64,000 nt of DNA from an uncultured Prevotella sp. (GTDB lineage Bacteria > Bacteroidota > Bacteroidia > Bacteroidales > Bacteroidaceae), in assembly GCA_900546575.1 (NCBI GenBank), contig URDM01000003.1, positions 6,918 to 70,917 on the forward strand. Direction: 5' to 3'. The position numbers and the translations under genes are program-made. This document shows, in pieces, positions 15,266 to 23,109 of the stretch. Numbering within the stretch: position 1 is the first letter of the stretch; each line of letters starts with the position of its first letter. The notes under the pieces are model-generated. The model was not told the DNA's origin. It did no database searches and was given only the letters and a program-made list of their open reading frames with translations.

Positions 15266-15369
15266 ATTATATCCTGATAGTCTATTTACCTTAAATCTCT
15301 CAAATTTTCTATACCTTCTTGATGTGTTGTCTATCGAGGTTGCCTCGCGGTTCCCTTGTTTTGACGATG

Positions 15370-15400
15370 CAAAGTTACGATTGTTTACGTACACAACCAA
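15370..15400 (-). promoter_or_regulatory. Promoter of the orphan transcript, with a dyad in its spacer
   Basis: On the minus strand TAACTTTG (15377-15370) is a full -7 box, and TTGG (15400-15397) lies 19 bases upstream where TTTG is expected. The dyad TTGTTTACGTACACAA (15381-15396) fills the spacer, a position where a bound protein would block or remodel RNA polymerase. Confidence 0.6.
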
Positions 15401-15437
15401 GAGTTTCATTGCATTTCTTACCCTTTCTCGGTTGATT

Positions 15438-15551
15438 TTTGATGTAAATCAAAGCATTGTGTGCGTACACACAACAAAATTGAGGTTGATTTGACATACA
15501 TCAAAAATACAGTTTGACATACATCAAAGCCCCTGTTTGATATACATCAAA
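15438..15551. promoter_or_regulatory. Cluster of CRP/FNR-type operators
   Basis: Four dyads of the form TTTGA(T/C)-N5-ATCAAA or close lie at 15438-15453, 15490-15505, 15513-15528 and 15536-15551; the last three are exactly 23 bp apart. The first and last hold TTGAT-N4-ATCAA, the FNR-box form. A fifth dyad, TTGTGTG-CGTA-CACACAA, lies at 15457-15474 and has the TGTG-N6-CACA form of a CRP site. They lie 70-190 bp upstream of the promoter at 15370-15400. Confidence 0.6.
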
Positions 15552-15560
15552 GGCATACAC

Positions 15561-15622
15561 AAAAAAAATGTAGCCCTTCTGAATCCTATGGTATGAACCT
15601 ATAAGAATCAAAAGGGCTACAT
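15561..15622 (-). terminator. Terminator after the glycyl-tRNA synthetase/FKBP unit
   Basis: An 11-bp stem (ATGTAGCCCTT, 15568-15578, with 15612-15622) and a 33-nt loop are followed on the minus strand by an eight-T run. Confidence 0.75.
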
Positions 15623-15703
15623 CCATCCTTCAGCTACAGAATTCTCTGAACTTGCGGACGTTCACTTACATTATTATATATATAGCAAACGGGATATTGT
15701 AGA

Positions 15704-16372
15704 CTATTCGTAAATCCAGCAACCGGTCGGCTCAGCTGTCTTGCCATCGCCCGAACGCGAAACTTTCTTTGGTACATCGTTGGCACGATAGTATGCCACG
15801 AGGGTCACGTCAAATATGAGTGTAGAGTAAGCTGCACCCGGTGTGGTTGACGATCCGTAAGCAAGCTGCTGCGGAATGATAACCTGCCAGCGGTCGCCGA
15901 TGTGCATATACTGCAGAGCGGTGCTAAATCCGGTGACAACACCTTTCACAGCAAACTTCACAGGCATCATTGTTGTGAGGTCGTAATCACCTGTCCACGA
16001 CTGGTCGAACACCTTACCATTGGGATAACTTGCCGAAGGCAGCAATCGTCCGCTATAGTGTACCTTCACAGAGTCGGTATAAATCGGGCATCCCGAGCCA
16101 TTTCCGGCTTCGAGCACGTTCACAACGATATGGTCGTAAGAGTGGGTTGCCACCTTCTCGTCAATGTTGTAAGCGCGCAAAACCTTGCAACTGGCGTCAC
16201 CGGCATTGGCCTTCTGCTTAGCCTCGGCATAAGTCTTGTCGAAGTAAGTAGCGTTGACATTCTGCCAATCGGCATACTCTTCAACCTCGTCCGACGTCTC
16301 GCTGCACGAGGCAAGTCCTGCAATGAGAACCGCCACGAGCGCCGAGAGTGCGAAAATATTAAATTTCTTCAT
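15704..16372 (-). CDS. FKBP-type peptidyl-prolyl isomerase lipoprotein
   Basis: This 222-residue protein has a lipoprotein signal (GLASCSE, lipid Cys about residue 23). An FKBP domain spans about 90-195 with VKVHYSGRLL, KVFDQSW, GVVTGFSTALQYMHIGDRWQVIIPQQLAYG and STLIFDVTLVAY. The conserved VHYSG, FDxS and IPxxLAYG elements suggest an active prolyl isomerase. The usual segment between FDSS and the Gly-flap holds a short insert (WTGDYDLTTMM). It should help folding of envelope proteins on the periplasmic side. It follows the glycyl-tRNA synthetase gene by 8 bp, so the two are co-transcribed. Confidence 0.92.
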   Translation of the reverse strand: MKKFNIFALSALVAVLIAGLASCSETSDEVEEYADWQNVNATYFDKTYAEAKQKANAGDASCKVLRAYNIDEKVATHSYDHIVVNVLEAGNGSGCPIYTDSVKVHYSGRLLPSASYPNGKVFDQSWTGDYDLTTMMPVKFAVKGVVTGFSTALQYMHIGDRWQVIIPQQLAYGSSTTPGAAYSTLIFDVTLVAYYRANDVPKKVSRSGDGKTAEPTGCWIYE

Positions 16373-16380
16373 TCTTTATA

Positions 16381-17922
16381 TTACTGTAATTTCTTGAGGA
16401 GACTGGTGATGCTCACCTTGTCCTCGATGATGCTCTGAAGCTGATCGATGCTTACACGCTCCTGCTCCATAGTGTCGCGGAAGCGAAGAGTAACGGTATT
16501 GTCCTTCAGAGTGTCGTAGTCGACAGTCACGCAGTAAGGAGTTCCGACTGCATCCTGGCGACGATAGCGCTTACCGATAGTGTCCTTCTCATCATAATGA
16601 GTATTGAAGTGGAACTTGAGATTGTTCACTATCTCGCGAGCCTTCTCTGGCAGTCCGTCTTTCTTTACGAGTGGGAGCACAGCCAACTTCGTCGGAGCGA
16701 GTGCCGGGGGCAGAAGCAGAACGACGCGGGTCTCTCCGTTGTCGAGCTTTTCCTCACGATAAGAGTGGCACATGATGCTGAGGAACATGCGGTCAACGCC
16801 TATTGAGGTCTCAATTACATACGGAGTGTACGACTCTTTAGTCATCGGGTCGAAGTACTTGATTGAGCGACCAGAGAACTTCTCGTGCTGTGAGAGGTCG
16901 AAGTTTGTACGGCTATGGATGCCCTCAACCTCCTTGAATCCGAACGGCATGCGGAACTCGATGTCGGTAGCGGCGTTGGCGTAGTGGGCAAGCTTCTCGT
17001 GATCGTGGAAGCGGTAGTTTTCTGCGCCGAAGCCAAGAGTCTGGTGCCACTTCATACGGGTCTCCTTCCACTTCTGGAAGTATTCGAGTTCGGTGCCCGG
17101 CTGTACGAAGAACTGCATCTCCATCTGCTCAAACTCGCGCATACGGAAGATGAACTGACGTGCAACAATCTCGTTACGGAAAGCCTTACCGATCTGAGCG
17201 ATACCGAAAGGAATCTTCATACGGCCTGTCTTCTGAACGTTGAGGTAGTTGACGAAGATGCCCTGAGCAGTCTCAGGACGCAGATATACCTTCATTGCGC
17301 CTTCAGAAGTAGAACCCATTTCGGTAGAGAACATGAGGTTGAACTGGCGTACATCGGTCCAGTTCTTTGTGCCGCTGATGGGGTCAACGATTTCCTCGTC
17401 CTCGATAATCTGCTTCAGCTCGGCAAGATCCGGACCCTGCATAGCCTTGGTATAACGTTCGTGCAGAGCGTCGCGCTTCTGCTGGTGCTCTATAACGCGT
17501 GCGTTGGTGGCACGGAACTGAGCCTCGTCGAACGAGTCACCGAAACGCTTGCGTGCCTTGGCAATCTCCTTCTCAATCTTCTCATCATACTTTGCTATCT
17601 GGTCCTCGATGAGAACGTCGGCACGGTAGCGCTTCTTTGAGTCGCGGTTGTCGATGAGTGGGTCGTTGAAAGCGTCAACGTGTCCGCTGGCCTTCCATAT
17701 AGTTGGGTGCATGAATATGGCTGAGTCGATGCCCACGATGTTCTCGTGGAGGAGCACCATGCTCTGCCACCAGTACTGCTTGATGTTGTTCTTAAGCTCA
17801 ACGCCGTTCTGTCCGTAGTCATATACTGCGCCCAGACCGTCATAGATTTCGCTGCTTGGGAATACGAAACCGTACTCCTTGCAATGACTCACAATTTTCT
17901 TGAAAACGTCTTCTTGTGCCAT
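16381..17922 (-). CDS. glyQS: Glycyl-tRNA synthetase, single-chain dimeric type
   Basis: This 513-residue class II synthetase charges tRNA-Gly. It begins with KIVSHCKEYGFVFPSSEIYDGLGAVYDYGQNGVEL as the class II entry and has the LRPETAQGIFVNYLNV motif. IPFGIAQIGKAFRNEI with QFIFRMREFEQMEMQFF follows as motif 2, then GVDRMFLSIM as motif 3. The anticodon-binding domain starts at about residue 400 (LAPTKLAVLPLV). This alpha2 type is usual in Bacteroidetes, in contrast to the alpha2-beta2 GlyQ/GlyS enzyme. The promoter-like TAACTTTG lies about 55 bp upstream and the FKBP gene 8 bp downstream. Confidence 0.97.
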   Translation of the reverse strand: MAQEDVFKKIVSHCKEYGFVFPSSEIYDGLGAVYDYGQNGVELKNNIKQYWWQSMVLLHENIVGIDSAIFMHPTIWKASGHVDAFNDPLIDNRDSKKRYRADVLIEDQIAKYDEKIEKEIAKARKRFGDSFDEAQFRATNARVIEHQQKRDALHERYTKAMQGPDLAELKQIIEDEEIVDPISGTKNWTDVRQFNLMFSTEMGSTSEGAMKVYLRPETAQGIFVNYLNVQKTGRMKIPFGIAQIGKAFRNEIVARQFIFRMREFEQMEMQFFVQPGTELEYFQKWKETRMKWHQTLGFGAENYRFHDHEKLAHYANAATDIEFRMPFGFKEVEGIHSRTNFDLSQHEKFSGRSIKYFDPMTKESYTPYVIETSIGVDRMFLSIMCHSYREEKLDNGETRVVLLLPPALAPTKLAVLPLVKKDGLPEKAREIVNNLKFHFNTHYDEKDTIGKRYRRQDAVGTPYCVTVDYDTLKDNTVTLRFRDTMEQERVSIDQLQSIIEDKVSITSLLKKLQ

Positions 17923-17973
17923 TTTTTCTGTATTTTGTTATTCTGATATCTGTCCTAAATTCACTATAGGATG

Positions 17974-17981
17974 CAAAGTTA
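17974..17981 (-). promoter_or_regulatory. -7 box of the glycyl-tRNA synthetase gene
   Basis: TAACTTTG on the minus strand, about 52 bases before the start codon. No clear TTTG is found 19 bases upstream of it. Confidence 0.6.
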
Positions 17982-18045
17982 CGCTTTTTTGATTGATTTT
18001 CTTGTCTTTATGGAGTTAAATGTTATGAAACCCGAACATTTGCGC

Positions 18046-19164
18046 TCATCGTTTCGGGGTGAGATAAAACTCCTCGTAGCGCTGCTGCATGCTGCGTATG
18101 GAGAAATTAAGGCGTGCATACTGCTGTGCTTTGTCAGCCATTCGGGTGCGGAAAGCGTCGTCACAAAGGCGCTCGAAGATGCGGCGATAGTCGTCCAGGG
18201 CATTGCCGTGTGCCATAAGGGGCCAGTCAGCGGGCAGCGTATCGCGCAGTCCAGGAGCGTCGTTGGCTATGACGGGCAGACGATTGATGCTTGCCTCCAT
18301 CGACAGCATGCTCAGTCCCTCAAATACCGAGGGCATAAACAGATAGTGGAACGATGCCAGATAGGTGGCGAGTGCGTATATAGGCGGTACAAGACGGGCG
18401 TTGCTGACGGGCGGATGGGTTTCGCCGCCTGCCAAAGTGTGCTCCACGAGTGGGCGTTGGGAACCGTCACCGGCTATGGTGAAGAAGAAACGCTGGTCGG
18501 CTGACATCATGCGGAGCACGTCGCACAGCACGTTCACGCCCTTCTGCGGTTCGAGCCGTCCGGCAAATAGGATGTTCACCTTGCCCGGATGCAGCTGCGT
18601 CCATGGCTGCTGGGGCACCTCGCCCACCCCGTTATGTATTATGGGCGGCTCCGAGCCGAAACGTCCGGCATAGGTATCGCGCACCGAATCGGATATGGCT
18701 ACGTTAGACTGACGCTTTATGAACATACGTTCCACCCAACGGGCTGTGCGTGGCAGTCCGGTCCAGAGCCTCGTATTATGTATGGTGCGCACTATGCGTG
18801 TATGTCGGAACAGCCACGGCATGAGCCTGACACACACGTACAGAGCCAGATCGGGGGTCTCGGTGTGGGTATGTATGACGTCGGGGCGCAGTCGCAGCAT
18901 AAGATAGAGCATACGCAGGGGAAACAGCAGGGCTGCAATACGCTCCACAAGGAAGTGCCAACTGATGTCGGGCATCCACGAACGGTGGCACTTCACGCCC
19001 GCGGCGCGCAACTCCGAGAGAAACTTGGGGGTGTAGTCTGAATGTCCGCGCAGTATCTCGGCGACATGATATTCCATGCCTTCGCTCGTAGACGCGGCTA
19101 TGTTGGCGGCGACACGTTCGGCTCCGCCAAGGTCAAAATGGGTTATCAGATGTAAGATTCGCAT
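18046..19164 (-). CDS. Glycosyltransferase family 4
   Basis: This enzyme of 372 residues (from the ATG at 19164) transfers a sugar from a nucleotide donor to a growing glycan at the inner face of the membrane. The N-terminal Rossmann half has HFDLGGAERVAANIA, and PDVIHTHTETPDLAL follows. The C-terminal half has NILFAGRLEPQKGVNVL and the GT4 motif FMPSVFEGLSMLSMEA, whose Glu residues hold the donor phosphate. The alternative GTG start at 19179 adds five residues. It is the last gene of the glycan cluster, 61 bp after the second polytopic protein. Donor and acceptor are unknown. Confidence 0.9.
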   Translation of the reverse strand: MRILHLITHFDLGGAERVAANIAASTSEGMEYHVAEILRGHSDYTPKFLSELRAAGVKCHRSWMPDISWHFLVERIAALLFPLRMLYLMLRLRPDVIHTHTETPDLALYVCVRLMPWLFRHTRIVRTIHNTRLWTGLPRTARWVERMFIKRQSNVAISDSVRDTYAGRFGSEPPIIHNGVGEVPQQPWTQLHPGKVNILFAGRLEPQKGVNVLCDVLRMMSADQRFFFTIAGDGSQRPLVEHTLAGGETHPPVSNARLVPPIYALATYLASFHYLFMPSVFEGLSMLSMEASINRLPVIANDAPGLRDTLPADWPLMAHGNALDDYRRIFERLCDDAFRTRMADKAQQYARLNFSIRSMQQRYEEFYLTPKR

Positions 19165-19225
19165 AGTTTTATCTATCACTATTTATACAGGCTGTGCCTG
19201 AAATATACACGTATAGGCTGATGGG

Positions 19226-20542
19226 CTACAGCAGATAGCCGAAAAGGATTGTTCCGTTCCACGCCCAAAGCCACACCGTGAGGGCTGCCACGAGCAGGCG
19301 TAGCGCTCCCGAGGGGCTACGGCGCAACATATAGGCGGCTCCAATGGGGAATATGAAAGCCCAGTGGGCGGTCATGATGTACACCTCGTTGAGTCCGAAA
19401 CCGAACCCTAAGTGCATCAGCATGTCGAAAGCAAACCACGAAGCGACCACGAGGAAGAAGCGTTCGCGGCGCGCCACCCACGCACCCGCTATGAGCAGGA
19501 GCACGAGCACAGCCTCAACAACGTAATTAATAAATGAGCGATAGCCCACGAATACGGGTCGCGTCTGCTGCACGTCTTCCATAAGATGGTCGCGATGCAG
19601 CTGCAAAGACTCGCCCATAAGATTGTGTACCACCGACTGCCAGCGCGATGTTGTCATGTCGCTCCATTCAAGCAGAGGCACTTTCTTGGTCATAGCCTCG
19701 CCGTTTTGACGGCGCACAAACTCGTCGTGCTTCTTCAACCGCTCTATACGTGCAGGATCTTTCTTAGCCACATGCGCCTCAATGCGCTTGATGCTACGCT
19801 CCTGCGGGGCTATGATGATGTTCTGCGTACCTATATATATGGCTCCGAGTATGACAGTAGGCACCACGAACGACAGTATGCTGCGCACCGAAAACACGCG
19901 CTTTCCGTTGGCAATCCACGCTGCCAGCGCGACCTTGACGCCATTGGTGAGCGTAACTCCGGCGGTGAAGAAATACAGAACTGCCGACTGCCACAGCGGC
20001 ATGCGTGTGCCGTGCAGCAAGTGCTTGCCTGTAACGTATAGCGTAAGCAGAAGCAGGGGTAGCGAGAGAGCGAAATGGTCGGGCACCATCGTTGCCACCA
20101 TAACGTGCGCTATGCCGTAGAACATGGCTGTGAGCATGGCGGCATCCGAGCGGTTGGCACCTACAATATCGCGCAATATGCGGTGCAGAAGTACAGCTCC
20201 TGCCACGTCGCACACTATGAGCAGCGCCGCCATGAGGAACGGTGCGAAGTTGAACTCGGTCGGTGGCATGAGCAGATGGTTGATCCAGTAGAGCGGCAGC
20301 AGCAGGAGCACGAAGAGCGGATGGCGCAACGAGTTCCAGTGCAGGCGCATGCACGAGATGAATATCAGCGAGAAGACATCGTAGCCCGACATATTCAGGT
20401 GGTTGTAGAACACCGACCAGAAGCCCACGTGCGCCCCTCGCGTGAACGAGTCGTAGTGGGCGTATATGAGCAATGCGTTGAGCACGGTGAACACTAAGGC
20501 GGCAACGAGTGCCACGGGGCGTTCTTCTTTTCTTATCAGCAT
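19226..20542 (-). CDS. Polytopic membrane protein, GT-C-like (DUF6080-type), paralogue 1
   Basis: This 438-residue protein has about ten membrane spans. A short external motif region early in the sequence has NHLNMSGYDVFS and a conserved LRHPLF. A hydrophilic loop of about 90 residues lies at about 255-345 with MTTSRWQSVVHNLMGES. The overall plan, with a conserved acidic/polar segment in the first loop followed by many spans, resembles GT-C glycosyltransferases that use polyprenyl-phosphate sugars; that is inference. I believe these belong to the Bacteroidales family DUF6080. It is a clear paralogue of the gene at 20615-22093: both have GxDxxS, RHPL, PDHF, LYFFxTAG, GES.QLH and GFGxNEVYIMxAHW. 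Confidence 0.7.
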   Translation of the reverse strand: MLIRKEERPVALVAALVFTVLNALLIYAHYDSFTRGAHVGFWSVFYNHLNMSGYDVFSLIFISCMRLHWNSLRHPLFVLLLLPLYWINHLLMPPTEFNFAPFLMAALLIVCDVAGAVLLHRILRDIVGANRSDAAMLTAMFYGIAHVMVATMVPDHFALSLPLLLLTLYVTGKHLLHGTRMPLWQSAVLYFFTAGVTLTNGVKVALAAWIANGKRVFSVRSILSFVVPTVILGAIYIGTQNIIIAPQERSIKRIEAHVAKKDPARIERLKKHDEFVRRQNGEAMTKKVPLLEWSDMTTSRWQSVVHNLMGESLQLHRDHLMEDVQQTRPVFVGYRSFINYVVEAVLVLLLIAGAWVARRERFFLVVASWFAFDMLMHLGFGFGLNEVYIMTAHWAFIFPIGAAYMLRRSPSGALRLLVAALTVWLWAWNGTILFGYLL

Positions 20543-20614
20543 GGTTGTCGACAGTTATGCAAGAAGTGTTAGGCAGCTGCAGAGCTGCATATATATATAA
20601 TGTGAATTGCAGGG

Positions 20615-22093
20615 CTACTGATACAGATAGCCCACTACGAGCGCTACATTCCACGTCCAAAGCCACACGGCCATCAATGCCAGCACACCCTTAAGGGCAA
20701 GCTGATAGCGGCGGCGACCCACGTTCTTGAGCAGGAAAGCCACGGCTATAGGTATGGCGTAAATCCAGTGTGCCGACATGATGTACACCTCGTTGATGCC
20801 AAATCCCAATCCTATGTGCAGCACCATATCGAGAGCGAAGTAAGACATGACAAGCCACATGAAGCGAGAGCGGCGTCCTGCCCACACGCCCATGACAAAC
20901 AGAATGGCTATAATGGCCTCTACGGCGTAGTTGTACCAATGGTTGTAGCGCACAATCATAGGGCGCGACTTGAGCACATCGCCCAATACATTGTCCTGAT
21001 GCAGCTGTATCGACTCGCCAAGCAGGTTCTCGACGATTGATTCTGAGCGCGAAGTGGTGATGTCGGTCCAGCCTATGAACTCGCCGTTGGCTATCGGTTT
21101 GCCGTTCTTGCGGCGACGTACGGGCTTCGGCTTGGCCTTGGCTATTGAGTCGCGCTGCACCGAATCGCGGCGCAACGAGTCCATCTGCTCCAGCGTGAAC
21201 GACGCTATGCGTATGGAATCCTGGCGGTGTCGCTCGGCAGCTTCAGCCTTCTTCTTAGCCTCCTTGGCTGCCTTGGCCTTGGCGCGTGCTGCCTTGGCTG
21301 CCACATCACGCGGCCATACGATATGGTCGTAGCTCATGCGTGCCGCTCCCCATGTGAGTGCGGCAGGCAGAAGGATGGCGAGGAAGAGGAACTTGGGGCG
21401 GAATATGCGGAATCCATTGACGAAAAGGTCGGACAAGTATATCTTCAGTCCGTTGTTGAGCGACGTTCCGGCGGTGAGGAAGAAGTAGAGTGCCGACTGC
21501 CAGACGGTGAGCTTGCGGCGGCGTATCATCAGCTTTCCGCTGACGTAGAGGGCAAGCAGCAACAGCATCATGGATATGATGAAGTGGTCGGGCGCCATAG
21601 ACGAGAGCATCACGAAGGCGAAACCGAAGAAGAAGAACGTAAGCAGCGTTGAGTCGGTACGGCTCACGCCCACTACCTCGCGGAATATACGATAGAGGAA
21701 TATGGCTGCATAGAAAGCCGAGAACAGCTGTATGGCTGTGACGATGAATATGGCGCAGTTGATGCCCGTAGCCCATATCAATGCCTGATTGACAAGATAG
21801 GGCACGTACATGTAGAACGCCAGCAGCGGATGGCGGTAGACATTGTAGCCTGCCGTCCAATCGCTCACCACCGAATAGGTGATGGGGTCGAAGCCCGAAA
21901 TGTGGAACTTGGATATGAACAGATGCCAATAGTGGGCGTTGAGCGGTGTGAACACGTCGTAATACTTGCACACGACGAGCGCATCCAATGCCAAAAACAC
22001 CAGCAACAGCACTATTGCCAGCGCGCGTTCCTCACGCTTTATGCGGAAGAGCGACGTGAAAATCCTAACCAGGGGGTTGTCTTTTATATTCAT
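20615..22093 (-). CDS. Polytopic membrane protein, GT-C-like (DUF6080-type), paralogue 2
   Basis: This 492-residue protein shares the layout and motifs of its neighbour (SGFDPITYSVVSDW, YRHPLLAFYMY, APDHFIISM, GESIQLHQDNVLGDV, GFGINEVYIMSAHW). The large hydrophilic loop (about 265-345) is longer and holds a Lys/Ala-rich helical stretch (AAKAARAKAKAAKEAKKKAE, then AAERHRQDSIR), probably a coiled coil or a contact with acidic lipid or partner protein. Together the pair could be sequential transferases or a heterodimer. The gene is 72 bp upstream of its paralogue and 72 bp downstream of the GtrA gene. No experimental function is known to me. Confidence 0.7.
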   Translation of the reverse strand: MNIKDNPLVRIFTSLFRIKREERALAIVLLLVFLALDALVVCKYYDVFTPLNAHYWHLFISKFHISGFDPITYSVVSDWTAGYNVYRHPLLAFYMYVPYLVNQALIWATGINCAIFIVTAIQLFSAFYAAIFLYRIFREVVGVSRTDSTLLTFFFFGFAFVMLSSMAPDHFIISMMLLLLALYVSGKLMIRRRKLTVWQSALYFFLTAGTSLNNGLKIYLSDLFVNGFRIFRPKFLFLAILLPAALTWGAARMSYDHIVWPRDVAAKAARAKAKAAKEAKKKAEAAERHRQDSIRIASFTLEQMDSLRRDSVQRDSIAKAKPKPVRRRKNGKPIANGEFIGWTDITTSRSESIVENLLGESIQLHQDNVLGDVLKSRPMIVRYNHWYNYAVEAIIAILFVMGVWAGRRSRFMWLVMSYFALDMVLHIGLGFGINEVYIMSAHWIYAIPIAVAFLLKNVGRRRYQLALKGVLALMAVWLWTWNVALVVGYLYQ

Positions 22094-22114
22094 ATCAATA
22101 TCTAAATTGTAGCT

Positions 22115-22190
22115 TTTTTACTTTTTTACTCTTTTACTCTTTCACCTTTTTACTCTTTTACCTTTTTACTTTTTTACCTTTAAAAAGTAT
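22115..22190 (-). repeat. AGTAAAA/AGGTAAAA tract at the 3' end of the GtrA gene
   Basis: On the minus strand, words AGGTAAAA, AGTAAAAA and AGAGTAAA repeat every 8-10 nt. They cover the last codons of the GtrA gene (Lys-Val-Lys-Lys) and most of the gap to the next gene. They resemble the AGGTAA words of the orphan transcript at 14.9-15.3 kb. Confidence 0.6.
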
Positions 22191-22561
22191 CTCACCAGCA
22201 CGAAGTTGACGGGTACACAGACGGCAAACATCGGTATCGGTGCCCATTGCTTGGACAATCCCAGCCAGATGAACAGATTGAGCGTGAGCATCTGCAGAAC
22301 ATAGTTGACGGCATGGCTTAGGGCAAAACCGGCTCCACGACGTGCCGAAGCCTTGACACGGAACGTGTAGCGTGTGGAGGCAACGAAGTTGAAGGCGAAG
22401 CTGACGGCATAGGCTATGGTCATGGCAAGCGTGGGGATGAGCCACAGCACCAGCCCGAAATACACCACGTACTGTATCAGCGTGGCTATGACGCCGACAA
22501 TGGCGAAGCGCAACACCTCACCCATCTTACCGTCTGACTTATGTTGGATTTCCTTACACAT
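22166..22561 (-). CDS. GtrA-family membrane protein
   Basis: This 131-residue protein has four membrane spans (about 15-35, 40-60, 80-100, 105-125) and the family features LRFAIVGVIATLIQYVVYF and FNFVASTRYTFR. GtrA-family proteins move or help move polyprenyl-phosphate sugars across the inner membrane; the mycobacterial member Rv3789 acts in the arabinan (decaprenyl-phosphoryl-arabinose) pathway. Here it lies between the polytopic transferase-like genes and, across a repeat-filled gap, the HAD/UbiA pair, which supports a flippase-like role for their product. The 333-bp nested-palindrome element begins 13 bp 5' of its start codon. Confidence 0.88.
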   Translation of the reverse strand: MCKEIQHKSDGKMGEVLRFAIVGVIATLIQYVVYFGLVLWLIPTLAMTIAYAVSFAFNFVASTRYTFRVKASARRGAGFALSHAVNYVLQMLTLNLFIWLGLSKQWAPIPMFAVCVPVNFVLVRYFLKVKK

Positions 22562-22573
22562 TATCTTATTATA

Positions 22574-22906
22574 ATAAGTATTTTTCCTTTTTTATTTTTA
22601 TATATGAGCTACTTTCTATAGGAGGATATGGCAAGAGTAAAACAAAAGCGGGCTGAAAGCCCAATTTCCTCCATAGCCCAGGGCAACGCCCTGGGTATAA
22701 GGCATTTACCGATAATGCGCCCTGTAAGGGCAACTTTAATATCCCATTGTTTTTACAGTTGCCCTTACAGGGCGCGTTGTTCGGCTTTGTATCCGTTTAC
22801 CCAGGGCGTTGCCCTGGGCTATGAATGTCATTGGGCTTTCAGCCCGCATTGTATGAGTTTTGACTTCCTCCTATATATGTAAAGATAATTCCGAACTGTT
22901 ACTTAT
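22574..22906 (-). repeat. Nested-palindrome element, copy 1 (333 bp)
   Basis: Ends are TAAGTA (left) and TACTTAT (right), an imperfect inverted repeat. Between them lie three palindromes in the order A (GGGCTGAAAGCCC), B (CCCAGGGCAACGCCCTGGG), C (GCCCTGTAAGGGC), then C', B', A' on the other side, so the whole is an inverted repeat of palindromes. Open frames inside it are by-products. Copy 2 is at 32782-33114 and has the same length. Confidence 0.85.
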
Positions 22907-22973
22907 CTATATTGCAACCATGACAGACCGATTAAAACGCTTCGGATTGGCAGATGAAATCACCCAGTGTTTC

Positions 22974-23083
22974 AAAAGGAGTCCTTTTGCTGTTCAAAAG
23001 GAGTACTTTTGCTGTCAAAAAGGAGTCCTTTTGCTGTCCAAAAGGGGTCCTTTTACAATGCAAAACGAGTCCTTTCGGAAAAC
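22974..23083. repeat. 22-bp palindrome array C (5 units)
   Basis: Units start at 22974, 22996, 23018, 23040 and 23062. It ends 27 bp from the HAD gene stop codon, in the place where a terminator would be expected. Confidence 0.85.
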
Positions 23084-23109
23084 ATGAGAAATCAAGGTGC
23101 TGTAAACGT

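Larger units (their letters stand above)
14684..15363 (-). ncRNA. Putative orphan AGG-rich transcript (about 680 nt)
   Basis: A promoter at 15370-15400 and the bidirectional terminator at 14684-14727 bracket a minus-strand region with no gene of normal size. On that strand it is rich in A and G, poor in C, and carries about 25 AGGTA, AGGAT or AGGTT motifs roughly every 15 nt. These include four tandem units with AGGATGACT 29-31 nt apart. The only good reading frame is a 25-codon ORF near the 3' end (14815-14892). It may be a regulatory RNA, a long leader for that peptide, or both. Transcription is inferred, not shown. Confidence 0.4.

Noticed and set aside
14893..15360. True CsrB/RsmZ homologue
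   Set aside because: The repeated AGGATGA words are similar, but the classic stem-loop display of GGA is not seen and CsrA is not expected in Bacteroidetes. The region is kept as an unexplained RNA candidate.
22628..22882. 84-codon ORF (and the similar 73-codon ORF at 32833-33054)
   Set aside because: They are translations of the nested-palindrome element, on different strands in the two copies, and are not conserved as protein.
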